A stretch of 64,000 nucleotides of DNA from Echiichthys vipera (GCA_963691815.1 OY829651.1:19128342-19192341); one strand, 5' to 3'; counted from the stretch's first letter, positions 52,026-62,934 are shown. Notes: generated by a model not told the origin, from the sequence alone. Program-made: numbers and translations.

Positions 52026-55000
52026 ATGAGTAAGGCATGCCCAATCAAGCAGGAGGTGTGCCAGTTTAAAAAGGAAAATCTCAAGCAGGCTGACATGAAA
52101 GAAAAAAACACTCTGCCAACAACAGATGGTAGGTGTTTAAGAAATAAGAAGTGTGTTCTGAATAAAGGGCTATATCGTCCATCCTTGATCCAGCTTCCTT
52201 CAGCTCCTCGTTTGGCATAGTTTAAGTTCTCCTAGTCATTGTGAAAGTCAACTGCAAACATTGCTTTACTGTTTTACAGCAGGTACACGCCCAATTACCT
52301 CAGTGCTTGCCCTACTTCTGCTTAATGCTAACCTGATCAGAGGGTTAGGCACAGATCTTTGTCTCGATCTTTTGTGTCACAAAGGGCGAGTGTGGATTTA
52401 AAAGGTCCTGTGTACGTCTTTATATGCATTATTGTTTTTTTATTATTACTGCCCATGTGTGAACAGGTTGTTGCGTAACTTAAAATTGAGACCTTCGCTG
52501 ACTTTCTCGGTTGCCTATAACAGCCTGTGGACGTTTTGCGCACTCATGTTTCTCGCCTCTCGTCAGCTCCCTTACAGCCAGCAGTGATAGCTAAATGGAG
52601 TCCGCTGATGTCTCTCCCACACATGCTGTTATACATTCATCTGCAGCGACTGCCCAGAGATTGGCTTCAGGTTGGCAGCTGTCTTGCAACGGCAGCAATT
52701 GCTGATCAAGCAGGGAGTCGGACTCGGGGCGTTCCAGATTCGAACACCTGGTACTGGGGTTTAGGCTGCGCTGAGGGTCTGCAGGATGCCGCAGAGTGTG
52801 TATAGTGGAGGCACAACCCACCCTGGGCTCGTAAAATTCTGACTGGCTTTTTTTTTTACTCTTAAAAACCTTATCGGCTAACGTTACAATGCAAGATCCA
52901 CGCAGCGTAGCCAAGTTACAGCTAACTCACTAAAGTTAGCTTGCTTGCCAATGTTTGCCGACCGAAACCTAATCCAGCTGCTTATATGTTGCGATTGCTT
53001 CTGATGGAGTGATTTGTAAAGAGAAAGCGAGCGTTATTGTAAATATGATTGCAATTCATTTTACAGAATTATACCAGCATGGTGCCAGTCCAGTTATATT
53101 CAGTCTCACTATTGCGCCGAAACTCGCTTGCAGCCAAGTGTATGAGCTGACTGCAGTTCACACAATGGCCACCAGTGTAGCCAATAACTACCAGTCAATG
53201 GTCAGGTTGTGTTTCTCTCCAAGTGAGGTCAATTTAGCACTGCACCTCCACAAAGTTGGGAAACTTGCAAGATCTACCTGGGGGGGACTATTAAAGCTAC
53301 AAAGGGAGAGACATCTTAAGTTGTAGTTTCTAGTATGGGCCAGTTCCAAAATCACCAGCTCCTTCATTTCCCATCATTCAACACCACGGCATATTTTATT
53401 AACCACCTGTCTGATGATTGCCCATGCATTTCTTAAAGGGTCTTTGTGGAGCTTTCATTAGTAAGTAAAATCAAACTCATATGTGGAACCATCTGCTGCA
53501 TAGTTGAATCTTACTCACCATCGACAACATTTGACAAGGCTGCTTTAGATTATGATTGGGTTTTAAATAGATTACTGCAGGATGATAATGTCTAAACTGT
53601 GCTATATCACGTTGTCTTCTAATCCTGACCATCATTTCGGATTCATCTTTTAATATTTAGATATAGACTGATCACCTCATCTCTGTCTCTGTCCCTCTTG
53701 TGATCACACAGTAATCAATGAAGAGAAGGAAGCCATCAAAGAGGAAAGTACCGGATGTATACCTGCCATGTTTCCTCTCTTTCAGTCCTGCCCTGTTACC
53801 TGCTCTTCCTCTGTTTTCTATGAATTTCTCAATATAGTGCTAAAAGCAGAAACTGTAAAGACAACAGGGTTGTCTTGCTTCGGCCTTCTGTCTTGATCAA
53901 ACTTTTTTTTTCCCCCACGCAGAAGCATTTTTCCTGAAAAACTAGCATTTAATTTTCCAACTTTGCTCTTCCTTCCCTGTGGTTCTCTTGGTGTATACCT
54001 TTTTTCCTGAAAAACTGCTCTTCCTGTGGTTCTCTGTGTATACCTTTTCCTGAAAAACTGCTCTCCCTGTGGTTCTCTTGGTGTATTCCTTTTTGTGTTA
54101 TGGAATTGTACTGCATACACTTTCTTCACTGCTTTTACCTGGATTCTTAAAACATTTTCTCATGCACTGTTAATAGTCAAATATTGTGGTTTTATTTGAA
54201 TACTCATTGTTGCTCTCTCTTCCTCATTCCTCCATTAGAAATGTGCCAAAGTGCCACTTAATGCAGAGTTGGAGAAGTTTGACAAGCACAATCTGAAGCC
54301 AGCTGAAATGCAAGAAAAAAACCCTCTTCCAACTCCTGATGGTAGGTGAAGAAAGAAGTGTGCGCTCAACAAAAATCTACCCTTTGTTTCAGGTTTTACT
54401 TTTTGATCAGTTCCTTGTTCTGCATTGTTTAACTCCTCACTGCCTGTCATTACGGAAAATAAGATACGCCTATTATGATATTCAGGTGTTGCAGCAGCAC
54501 AAAGATGGAAAAATATAGAGATGTAATAAACTAAATAAATAATGAGGTTTATATACTAGGATAAGAATAGAAGTAAAATAGAAACGACACAAGCAATTAA
54601 AGACGGTTATGAGGTAAGGTAACAGCTGTGGGGTAAATAGTCACACCAGAATAACCTAGAATGCGATTAAGTGAAATACGATATATCAAAGTATGTTATG
54701 TAGTGTTTTATTGAATGAATAGTTATGATATTCATGTAGTAGACAACTGCAACCATCCTTGTTCTTAATGCCTTCCCGACATGAAGAGGACAGGTTAAGT
54801 GAAAGTGCAGCAAAATGCTCATCCTTTGTTTTGAGAGGCTCCCTGCTGACTGACTCCTTACTCTCTCAGTCTGACTACCGCCCTGGCTGTTGTCAGTGGG
54901 GAGGCACTCAAGCAATGAGGCAGGTGGCACTGCTGGTGCATATCGGCCTTTTCATATTAGACATGAAAATTTAAGCCACGCTGCCTCTTTCGCTTTTATT

Positions 55001-58000
55001 TTGACTGGGTTTTTTTTTCAATCTTAATCTAGCAAGTTTCCCAACTTTTGTTGAAGTTCAGTGCTAAATTGCTAGAATACCTCTAATTATTTGCACTCCG
55101 CAAGAACATTTGACACTGTTGCTTTTCGATTATAATTGTTCTGTGACGCGTGGGGTTTAAAATAGATTACTACAGGATAGTAATGTTTAAACAAAGTGCT
55201 ATATCAGTTTGTTTGCTACTCCTGAAAATAATTTAGATTAATCTTTGATGTCCAGATTCAGTTATAGACTGGTAATCTCATCTGTCTCTCTCACACAGTA
55301 ATAAATGAAGAGAAGATAGCCATCAAAGAGGTAAGTACCTGAAACACACCAGACGTGACTACTCCCAGTGCTGCCTGCTTTTTCATTTAAAAAGGCATCT
55401 TGTCCATCATGTGTTGTCTGAGAGCTGTAGTGCTACGAGAATAAACTTGGTCGTCCTGTTTTATCTATTAAAAAAATGTTGTCTTCGAACTTCTTTTTTC
55501 TCCCCCATGCAGAAGTATTTTTCCTGCACTGTAGCATCTAATCTTCCAGCAATGCTCTTCCTTCCTTGTGGTTCTCTTGAGTTACATACTTCTTCTTTTT
55601 TTTTTTTTAACTCTGTTTTGATAAGAACACTCATTGTTGCTCTCTCTCCCTCATTCCTCCATTAGAAATGTGCCAAAGTGCCACTCAATGCGGAGTTGGA
55701 GACGTTTGACAAGCACAATCTGAAGCCAGCTGAAACACAGGAAAAAAACCCTCTTCCAACTCCTGATGGTATTTCATTTTTTACTTTTTTAAGAGAAAAG
55801 AAGTGTGCTAAACAAATCTCATCTGCCATTGTTCCAGGTTTCAATATATGTGATTAAGTAATGCTACTTATGGTTGTCTGTATTAATATATCAACATAAT
55901 GTAGTAAGACAGTGATATATTGACGATATAGTATGAAAAATATAACTCCGCAGTAGGGGTTGCTTTCTTTGGGCCCAATAGCAATTTTTAGTAATTGAGG
56001 TGACTCTTACAGGATGTGTTTGCAATAAAAGAAATTCAATCTTGGTGTCAAACTTTAGAATAACAGTTGACTGCAAAACTGAATTTGAATGACTTCAAGC
56101 ATATGTTTAATTAAATGCTGCAAAATACAACTTTGTGGAAGTGCAGTGCCATATTGCTAGAGTAACCTGCCATGTTAATTATTAGCACTACTGTCATTGC
56201 ACACCTGATATATTAGAGGGGAACAGCTGACTATTAACTGGCAGCCCTGGCATCGCTTTAGTATGCGCTGGGGAGTGCTTCAACGCGTTACTCATTGGTT
56301 TTAATGCTACGTTAACGGGGTTAACTACACAGAAGCTAGAAGCGTCCGCACAAAAAAGGTGGAGCACTCTGGAAAAAGTGGCTGGGTGCACACTCGCGAG
56401 CAGAAAAAAAAACACTATGCAGACACAGGCCCTTAGATTCTATTTACTCTGTGGTATGTGCATCATCGTTGAGGTTTTGAATGGATTACTACAGGATGTT
56501 CATGTTTAAACAAAGTGCTGAATCAGTTTGTTTTCTTGTCCTGACACTTATGGATTATAGTTCTTCTCATTTGTTTTGGCTCATCTTTGGTTATCAAAGC
56601 AGTATATTTAATCCTTCACAACATTTTGTTGTGCACAACAGAAAAGGAATGTATCAGCACATTTAGGCAAATGGCACAGCTGTCTACTGTTTGAACAATT
56701 ATGGGTTTTACTTGTCTTTGTGATCAAAACAGATTGTCTTCTAAGTTGGATCCTTTTACTCCAATAGAATATAGCATTGTTCCGTTATGTAAAATCAACT
56801 CATGCAGAATAGTCCATCTAATTGTCAAAATCAGCATTTGCACTGATATGGTGTGGTCATAAAGCTGCTTACTTGATAAAGGTGTTGTGAGTTGACAAAC
56901 TTTTGAAAGCTTTTTTTTTTTCAAGCATTAGGTGCAGCAGTTAGTTAGCTTCAGAAAAACTAAGTCTGGTACAGTAGGCTTCCGGTGTCAGTGAAAACAT
57001 GGAGGATCAGACTAGAAGTGTGTATTCATTCATTCTGACAAAACACCTGAATATTTTTGACATCCTCAGTTTTCACGAAACCAAAGGAACATGATGTCAT
57101 TTTTGTGGCAATTACTTTATTCACTGATGAAAAAAATGTTGACACTTAAATTTAAGGTTCTGTGTGAGTTGCCGTGTTTTGCAGGTTAACTATAGTGTTT
57201 TGCTGCAGGTCTGAGCTGTATTGGGAAACTTTTAAAAATTAATTCAGGGAATAACTGTCATCTGTGATGTTCAGATTCAGAATTATCGCTTGATCATCTC
57301 ATCTTTGTCTCCGTCTCTCTTGTGATCACACAGTAATAAATGAAGAGAAGATAGCCATCGAAGAGGTAAGAACCTGAAACACACCTGCCATGATTCCTCT
57401 GTCAGTCCTGCCCTGTTACCTGCTCTTCCTCTAATTAGAAATCCTGTCTGTGCCCTGTTTTCCTTTTCCCCAGTCCTAGAGGGGCACTGTCCTGCATGTT
57501 CCAGGTTTCTCCCTGCTCGAACACACCTGATTCTAACAATGTGCTCGTTATCTAGCAGCTGAAGTGTCACAAGTTTGAAAATCGTTTGAAGCAGGTGTGT
57601 GAGCAGGGAGAAACCTGAAAGGTACAGGACAGTGGCCCTCCAGGAACAGAATTCTGCTTCCCTGCCTGACACAGATGCACTTTCCATACAAAACTGAAGC
57701 ATTTGATTTTCCTCCTGTGCCCTTACTTTCTTACAGTTCACTTCTTTGGCCCTGGTGTGTCTTTTGATATTTTCCTAATCTCTTTAATGACCACACATAA
57801 ATGCAGCTCAAAGTTCAAGTACAGCATGTTTCCTCCTAATCCCAGTACATACTTTTGAGGAACTGAAAGCCTGTAAGTAACAGTACGGTGTAACATGACA
57901 CCACATCAGAGCTGTTCGTTCATTGTGAGCAGGCACGTACATGTTTCTTGTGACTGGCTAGCTTGCAAAACTCGATTTCTGCCCATACTGTATCTTTTAT

Positions 58001-59606
58001 TTTTTTTATTTAGGTGGGGCTTGATTTGTCTACCTGTATGGGATTGTATTGCAGATTTTGAGTTATTAAATGATAATTAGATCATGTGTTCATGCTGTTT
58101 CTTACTTTCACTTTAACATGTTTTAATATCCCGTTGATATTTAAAATCTGTTTTGATTTGAAGCATTTTCGCTCACTCTCGTCCCCTCTTTTCTCAATTA
58201 GAAACAGGCCAAAGAGCCACTCAATGACGAGTTGAAGGGGTTTAACAAGAAAGTCCTAAGGAAGTCTATCACAAAAGAAAGTAACCATCAACCAACGACT
58301 GCGGGTAGGTGTTTAAGAAAAATGAAGTGTGCTCTAAAAAAATCTACCATCATCTGTCCTTGAGATTCCTCCACCTCCTTGTTTGGCAAAGTTCAGTTCC
58401 TTACAGTTTATCATTTTAAACTGCAACTGCAAACATTGCTTTACTGATTAACTGCAGGTACACACCCAACTACCTGAGAGCTTGTCCTTGTTCCGCTTAA
58501 TGCCAAACTGGCTTTAAGCAGCAGGAAAAGAGTGTGTAAATGAAAGTTCAGCAAAATAGTAGACTGTATGCAAGTACAGTATATAAGTAAAATACAGTCT
58601 ATGGGTAAAATGCTCATCGTTTGCGTTGAGAGGCTCCCTGCGGACTGACCTTTGCGCTCTCTCAATCTGACTACAGCCCTGACTGGGGTGTCGGTGGGGA
58701 GGCACTGAAGCAGGTGGCACTGCTGATGCATGTCTGCTTTTTCATCATGTCTTTAACAGGCTGCAACATAACATATCTCTCCTAGGAAACTGTGCTATTG
58801 AAAATCAATTCAGTTTTAGCAATTACCCTTATTGTCCTGTAAACTAAATGTTTTTCTAAATCGCAATTATGAATGGAAATCATTTCAAAGTTGAGTTTCA
58901 CTCCAGTCCCACATCCTGACACATTTTAATTTCATGGCTTCATGTTGTACATCTCTGCTAAAATCGTATTTGGATATTACATTAAAAGGGCACTCTATAG
59001 ATTTTTTTTTTTTTTTTTTTTTTTAAACACACAGGAAGTTAATTTAACATGTCACGAGGAGTCTTAATCGGACTTGAAGACTAAATATTTACCAAGCCTG
59101 TGACACAAACTTAGAGTGTGCACTCTAAAAGACCTGAGCATTTGTCAGGCAGGCATTTATGTAACAAAATATTATGTTGAGTTGCATTATGGGAACTTAA
59201 GGATCAGGTTTTTGGAGCTTGCCCCCATACTAATCTTAAAAATATATCTCTGCCTCTGTAGCTTTTGATTTTGACAGTTTTTTTTTTTTGTCTCTTGGAA
59301 GTACACTGCTAAATTAGTACCTCTTTAATTATTCGAACTCTAGTCAGTACACAGCTTATAATCTTACTCACCATCTAGAACATTGACACGGCTGCTTTGA
59401 AATATAATTGTTCTGTGGTGCGTGCATCAGAGTTAAGGTTTTACATTGATTGCTACATGATGTTTAAACACAGTTTGTTTTCTAGTTCTAATTGAGGAAT
59501 CTTTGATGTTAAGACTCAGCATCTCATCTTTGTCTCTGTCTCTCTCTCATGTGATCACACAGAAATTGAAGCAGAGAAGAAGGCCATGAAAGGGGGAAAA
59601 AAGTGA
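52026..59606 (+). CDS. Multi-repeat (four-unit) beta-thymosin
   Basis: Eight coding exons join in phase to 183 residues: 52026-52128, 53712-53743, 54239-54341, 55299-55330, 55666-55768, 57334-57365, 58202-58304, 59563-59606. Each 103-nt exon encodes a helix plus the LKKTET-type actin motif, and each 32-nt exon (44 nt for the last) encodes VINEEK-type linkers. Actin motifs are LKQADM (19-24), LKPAEM (64-69), LKPAET (109-114) and LRKSIT (154-159); EKN(P/T)LPT follows in units 1-3. Beta-thymosins bind G-actin in the cytoplasm. Vertebrate forms usually have one unit, whereas multi-unit forms are known in invertebrates. Units 2 and 3 are nearly identical; unit 4 is degenerate. The donor after 53743 is GA, not GT, so the full form depends on non-canonical splicing, while skipping 53712-54341 leaves an in-frame 138-residue form. 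Nearest family is TMSB15-like by position. Confidence 0.88.
53926..54092. repeat. Minisatellite in thymosin intron
   Basis: Three imperfect units of about 50 bp with the order cctgtggttctcttggtgta, taccttttttcctgaaaaac, tgctcttcc. A single diverged unit recurs at about 55555-55580 in the equivalent intron of the next repeat, showing that the introns share ancestry. Confidence 0.75.
54775..54970. repeat. Intron block shared between thymosin repeats, copy 1
   Basis: The block with agtgcagcaaaatgctcatc, gttttgagaggctccctg, ctgactaccgccctgg and caggtggcactgctggtgca recurs at about 58540-58745 (agttcagcaaaatagt, gttgagaggctccctg, ctgactacagccctga, caggtggcactgctgatgca). It marks duplicated intron sequence, not a gene. 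Confidence 0.75.
57471..57648. mobile_element. Foldback MITE in thymosin intron
   Basis: The left half (cagtcctagaggggcactgt, ccaggtttctccctgctcga, acacacctga) is mirrored by the right half (caggtgtgtgagcaggga, gaaacctgaaaggtacagga, cagtggccctccaggaac). It forms a near-complete hairpin of about 178 bp. The minus-strand open frame at 57283-57741 runs through it and is not a gene. Confidence 0.75.
58540..58745. repeat. Intron block shared between thymosin repeats, copy 2
   Basis: Second copy of the block at 54775-54970. It contains an extra insertion of about 45 bp with cagtatataagtaaaatac. It lies after the fourth 103-nt exon, the same relative position as copy 1 after the second 103-nt exon. 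Confidence 0.75.
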
Positions 59607-59779
59607 AACATGCCTTCAGTGATTCCTCCCGGTCAGCCTTTCCCGGTTACCTGCTCTCCCTCTGATTAGAAAACCTGCCCAGCATATGTGCCTGTTTGTG
59701 CAGCTATGTTTGATTATAAATTGTGTCTGGGCTGATGTTATGGAGGAAGATGTATTTGTAATCTCATGTAAATGTATGC

Positions 59780-59785
59780 AATAAA
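59780..59785 (+). terminator. Candidate poly(A) signal of the thymosin gene
   Basis: AATAAA 174 bp after the stop codon, followed by tgtattattgtgctttt. A second AATAAA is at 60026-60031. A short 3' UTR is usual for beta-thymosins. Confidence 0.6.
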
Positions 59786-60049
59786 TGTATTATTGTGCTT
59801 TTACCATCATTTACAAAGGGCTGAATTGAGGAAGATGATAGTTTGACAGGGTCTAGGGCCTGGTTTTGTTTTGGGTTTGTTTTTTTTAAAGGGAGAAAGA
59901 TTTATTAATGGAAATTTATCAAATATATTTCATTAACAATACCATAAGCATGCCTGTAATTGTTCCCATTCAGGAAATGTTCTGAAAGTATTGCATACGA
60001 ATTGTTTTTTTATATATATATCTATAATAAAATTGATGTATCAAAGTGT

Positions 60050-60083
60050 TTGTGTGTGTGTGTGTGTGTGTGTGTGAGTGAGA
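60050..60083. repeat. (TG)n microsatellite
   Basis: About thirteen TG units followed by agtgagagtg, just beyond the second candidate poly(A) signal of the thymosin gene. Confidence 0.9.
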
Positions 60084-60738
60084 GTGTCATGGTCTAAGTA
60101 ATTGTCAACTTTAAATGGCAAACAAAAGTAAAAGGGTTCCATTTAAAGCTTAGGTGCATTTCAAGCCCAGTTATTGCAATATATTTCTCATTTTACTGGC
60201 CCAGATCTGAGGCTTGAAGTAATGTTGCTTCTTAAATCATCACAGGGAAGTTACTGGAAGTTTCAGTACGCTGGATAGTCTGGCATTCAAGCTGTGCCAG
60301 TCCGTTGTGCAGCTCAACACAATGTATTTTACCAGAAATATGAAACCATACCAACATAAAACTGAAAATCATGAGAAAAGACAGATTACACACAATTTAT
60401 TCAAAGTAGTGTATGGCATATATGTATGATATATTTAATCTGAAAGCTGGTTAACCTGAAGACTAATTTAAAATGCAGCTTAATAAGATGTATTGAGTTT
60501 TTCTCTTCACAAATAAATGTGTAATAGACATTGTGTCATGTTGGGCCCCTATTTAAATGTTGAACAAAACCCAAAATACAAGTATGAACCTGAAAATGAG
60601 CATAGCATAAGTATACCCAATTTCCTCCAAAGCCTATTGCAATGTCCAAGTTTCATTTGAATAATTAAAAAAACAGTGATCCTTGTTTGTGGGCTTGCAT
60701 ATATTTATATTTCCATGGCTGCACATAGCCTACATATA

Positions 60739-60954
60739 CAGTGGGTACGGAAAGTATTCAGACCCCCTTAAATTTTTTACTCTTTGTTAAATTGCAGCCA
60801 TGTGCTAAAATCATTTAAGTTCATTTTTTTTCCTTTTAATGTACACACAGCACCCCATATTGACAGAAAAACACAGAATTGTAGACATTTTTACAGATTT
60901 ATTAAAAAAGAAAAACTGAAATATCACATGGACATAAGTATTCAGACCCTTTGC
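60739..60954 (+). repeat. Tc1-like left inverted repeat
   Basis: 216 bp, inverse of 62158-62373. The outer direct repeat is at about 60751-60771 and the inner at about 60935-60954, sharing aagtattcagaccc. These are the likely transposase binding sites. Confidence 0.9.
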
Positions 60955-61116
60955 TGTGACACTTGTATATTTACCTCAGGTACTGTCCATTTCTTCTGAT
61001 CATCCATGAGATGGTTCTACACCTTCATTGGAGTCCAGCTGTGTTTAATTCTAATGATTGGACTTGATTAAGGAAGCCACACACCTGTCTATATAAGACC
61101 TTACAGCTCACAGTGC

Positions 61117-62157
61117 ATGTCAGAGCAGATGAGAATCATGAGGTCGAAGGAACTGCCTGAAGAGCTCAGAGACAGAATTGTGGCAAGGCACAGATCTGGC
61201 CATGGATACAAAAAAATTTCTGCTGCACTTAAAGTTCCCAAGAGCACAGTGGCCTCCATAATCCTTAAATGGAAGACGTATGGGATGGCAAGAACTCTTC
61301 CAAGAGCTGGCCGTCCAACCAAACTGAGCAATCGGGGGAGAAGAGCCTTGGTGAGAGAGGTAAAGAAGAACCCAAAGATCACAGTGGCTGAACTCCAGAG
61401 ATGCAGTGAGGAGATGGGAGAAAGTTCAAGAAAGTCAACCATCACTGCAGCCCTCCACCAGTCAGGGCTTTATGGCAGAGTGGCCCGACGGAAGCCTCTC
61501 CTCAGAGTAAGACACATGAAAGCCCGCATAGAATTTGCCAAAAAACACATGAAGGACTCCCAGACTATGATAAATAAGATTCTCTGGTCTGATGAGACAA
61601 AGATAGAACTTTTTGGCCTTAATTCTAAGCGGTATGTGTGGAGAAAACCAGGCACCGCTCATCACCTGCCCAACACCATCCCTACAGTCAAGTGTGGTGG
61701 TGGGAGCATCATGCTGTGGGGGTGTTTTGCAGCTGCAGGGACAGGACGACTGGTTGCAATTGAAGGAAAGATGAATGCGGCCAAGTACAGAGATATCCTG
61801 GACGAAAACCTTTTCCAGAGTGCTATGGACCTCAGACTGGGCCGACGGTTCACCTTCCAACAAGACAATGACCCTAAGCACACAGCTAAAATGACGAAGG
61901 AGTGGCTTCGGAACAACTCTGTGACTGTTCTTGAATGGCCCAGCCAGAGCCCTGACTTGAACCCAATTGAGCATCTCTGGAGAGACCTCAAAATGGCTGT
62001 CCACCAACGTTCACCATCCAACCTGACAGAACTGGAGAGGATCTGCAAGGAGGAATGGCCGAGGATCCCCAAATCCAGGTGTGAAAAACTAGTTGCATCA
62101 TTCCCAAGAAGACTCACGGCTGTATTAGCTCAAAAGGGTGCTTCCACTCAATACTGA
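61117..62157 (+). CDS. Tc1-like transposase, DD34E
   Basis: 346 residues without stops or frameshifts, the usual length for a Tc1-like transposase (about 340). The enzyme binds the element's inverted repeats and cuts and pastes it into TA sites. The N-terminal half (about 10-125) holds paired helix-turn-helix motifs (GYKKISAALKVPKSTV; ITVAELQRC) joined by the GRPTKLS linker. The catalytic triad is Asp159 (WSDETKIELFG), Asp250 (FQQDNDPKHTA) and Glu285 (SPDLNPIEHLW), with exactly 34 residues between the last two. GGGSIMLWGCF is the usual glycine-rich box. The stop codon abuts the right inverted repeat. An earlier start is not available in the frame; a downstream Met (position 5 or 8) could also be used. 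The open frame suggests possible activity, which is unproven. Confidence 0.95.
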   Translation: MSEQMRIMRSKELPEELRDRIVARHRSGHGYKKISAALKVPKSTVASIILKWKTYGMARTLPRAGRPTKLSNRGRRALVREVKKNPKITVAELQRCSEEMGESSRKSTITAALHQSGLYGRVARRKPLLRVRHMKARIEFAKKHMKDSQTMINKILWSDETKIELFGLNSKRYVWRKPGTAHHLPNTIPTVKCGGGSIMLWGCFAAAGTGRLVAIEGKMNAAKYRDILDENLFQSAMDLRLGRRFTFQQDNDPKHTAKMTKEWLRNNSVTVLEWPSQSPDLNPIEHLWRDLKMAVHQRSPSNLTELERICKEEWPRIPKSRCEKLVASFPRRLTAVLAQKGASTQY

Positions 62158-62373
62158 GCAAAGGGTCTGAATACTTATGTCCATGTGATATTTCAGTTTT
62201 TCTTTTTTAATAAATCTGTAAAAATGTCTACAATTCTGTGTTTTTCTGTCAATATGGGGTGCTGTGTGTACATTAATGAGGAAAAAAATGAACTTAAATG
62301 ATTTTAGCACATGGCTGCAATTTAACAAAGAGTAAAAAATTTAAGGGGGTCTGAATACTTTCCGTACCCACTG
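62158..62373 (-). repeat. Tc1-like right inverted repeat
   Basis: 216 bp, inverse of 60739-60954, starting directly after the transposase stop codon. A minus-strand gene frame reads into its outer 80 bp and stops at 62294. Confidence 0.9.
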
Positions 62374-62934
62374 TATCTGACTTCAGTTCTGAACAGTTGA
62401 CTGAATCCTTTTCACTGTCAGAACCTCCTCTGGAGTTACAACAGGTCTGAGCCTGCTGAAGGAAAGGGAGTGTATCCACTGCAGGCGTTGCACATTCCAC
62501 ATAACCAACATGTGATATGGTTTTAAGTTGAAACAGTGAGTCTTCGTTTCCATACGCAGGGGTTTCACTAAAATACTGTTTTGAATGCATATTACGTATA
62601 GAAAAAGGTCCACTTGGATCTTGTGTCTTTGCAGTATGATCATGCTTTGGAAAGCCTATACTGAGAAAGGAGAAATGCATCACACGGATCAGCGGCTACA
62701 CGATTGCTTTAGATAGTTCAGGGTGTGTTTTTCTACAAGAAGCCTGGTGAAACATGCTCATAGAACAACATGCAGGGACTTGAGAGCAAAGATATACTTA
62801 TTTTTATACCATCCAATTTGACTTTTACCCTTAAACTATTAAGACTTACAATGATTTACAATTTCCTTTCTGTTGTAAGGGAGCCTGAAATCATAAATAA
62901 AATCTTACTTTTCAAGGGAATAACTTTTAGGAAT
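62294..62934 (-). CDS. Unrecognised minus-strand gene, last exons, disrupted by Tc1
   Basis: Two exons on the minus strand are supported by splice sites and phase. A 26-nt exon (62934-62909; acceptor tttttttcctgcag, donor gtaaga, reading IPKSYSLEN) joins across a 248-bp intron to an exon starting at 62660 (acceptor tttctcctttctcag). The joined frame stays open for about 104 residues (GFPKHDHTAKTQDPSGPFSI ... SVNCSELKSD) with balanced, coding-like codons and several Tyr sites. At 62375 it enters the Tc1 inverted repeat and ends after 26 more residues at 62294. With the transposon and one TA removed, the frame would instead end after about ten residues at 60705. The family is not recognised; a receptor cytoplasmic tail is only a guess. 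Upstream exons lie beyond what could be traced. Confidence 0.5.

Larger units (their letters stand above)
60739..62373 (+). mobile_element. Complete Tc1-like transposon (1,635 bp)
   Basis: The element is flanked by the TA target duplication (60737-60738 and 62374-62375). The ends are CAGTGGGTACGGAAAGTATT and its inverse. The inverted repeats are 216 bp each (60739-60954 and 62158-62373). Each carries the core aagtattcagaccc twice, at its outer and inner end, so the element has the IR/DR layout known from Sleeping Beauty-type Tc1 elements. One open transposase frame fills the middle. It lies inside the last exon of a minus-strand gene. The arms differ at few positions by eye, suggesting a relatively recent insertion. 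Confidence 0.95.

Noticed and set aside
57283..57741. 152-codon minus-strand frame
   Set aside because: Runs antisense through a thymosin exon, intron and the foldback MITE. No recognisable protein.
61462..62117. Long minus-strand frames opposite the transposase
   Set aside because: Shadows of the Tc1 transposase; the + strand frame carries the complete DD34E motif set.
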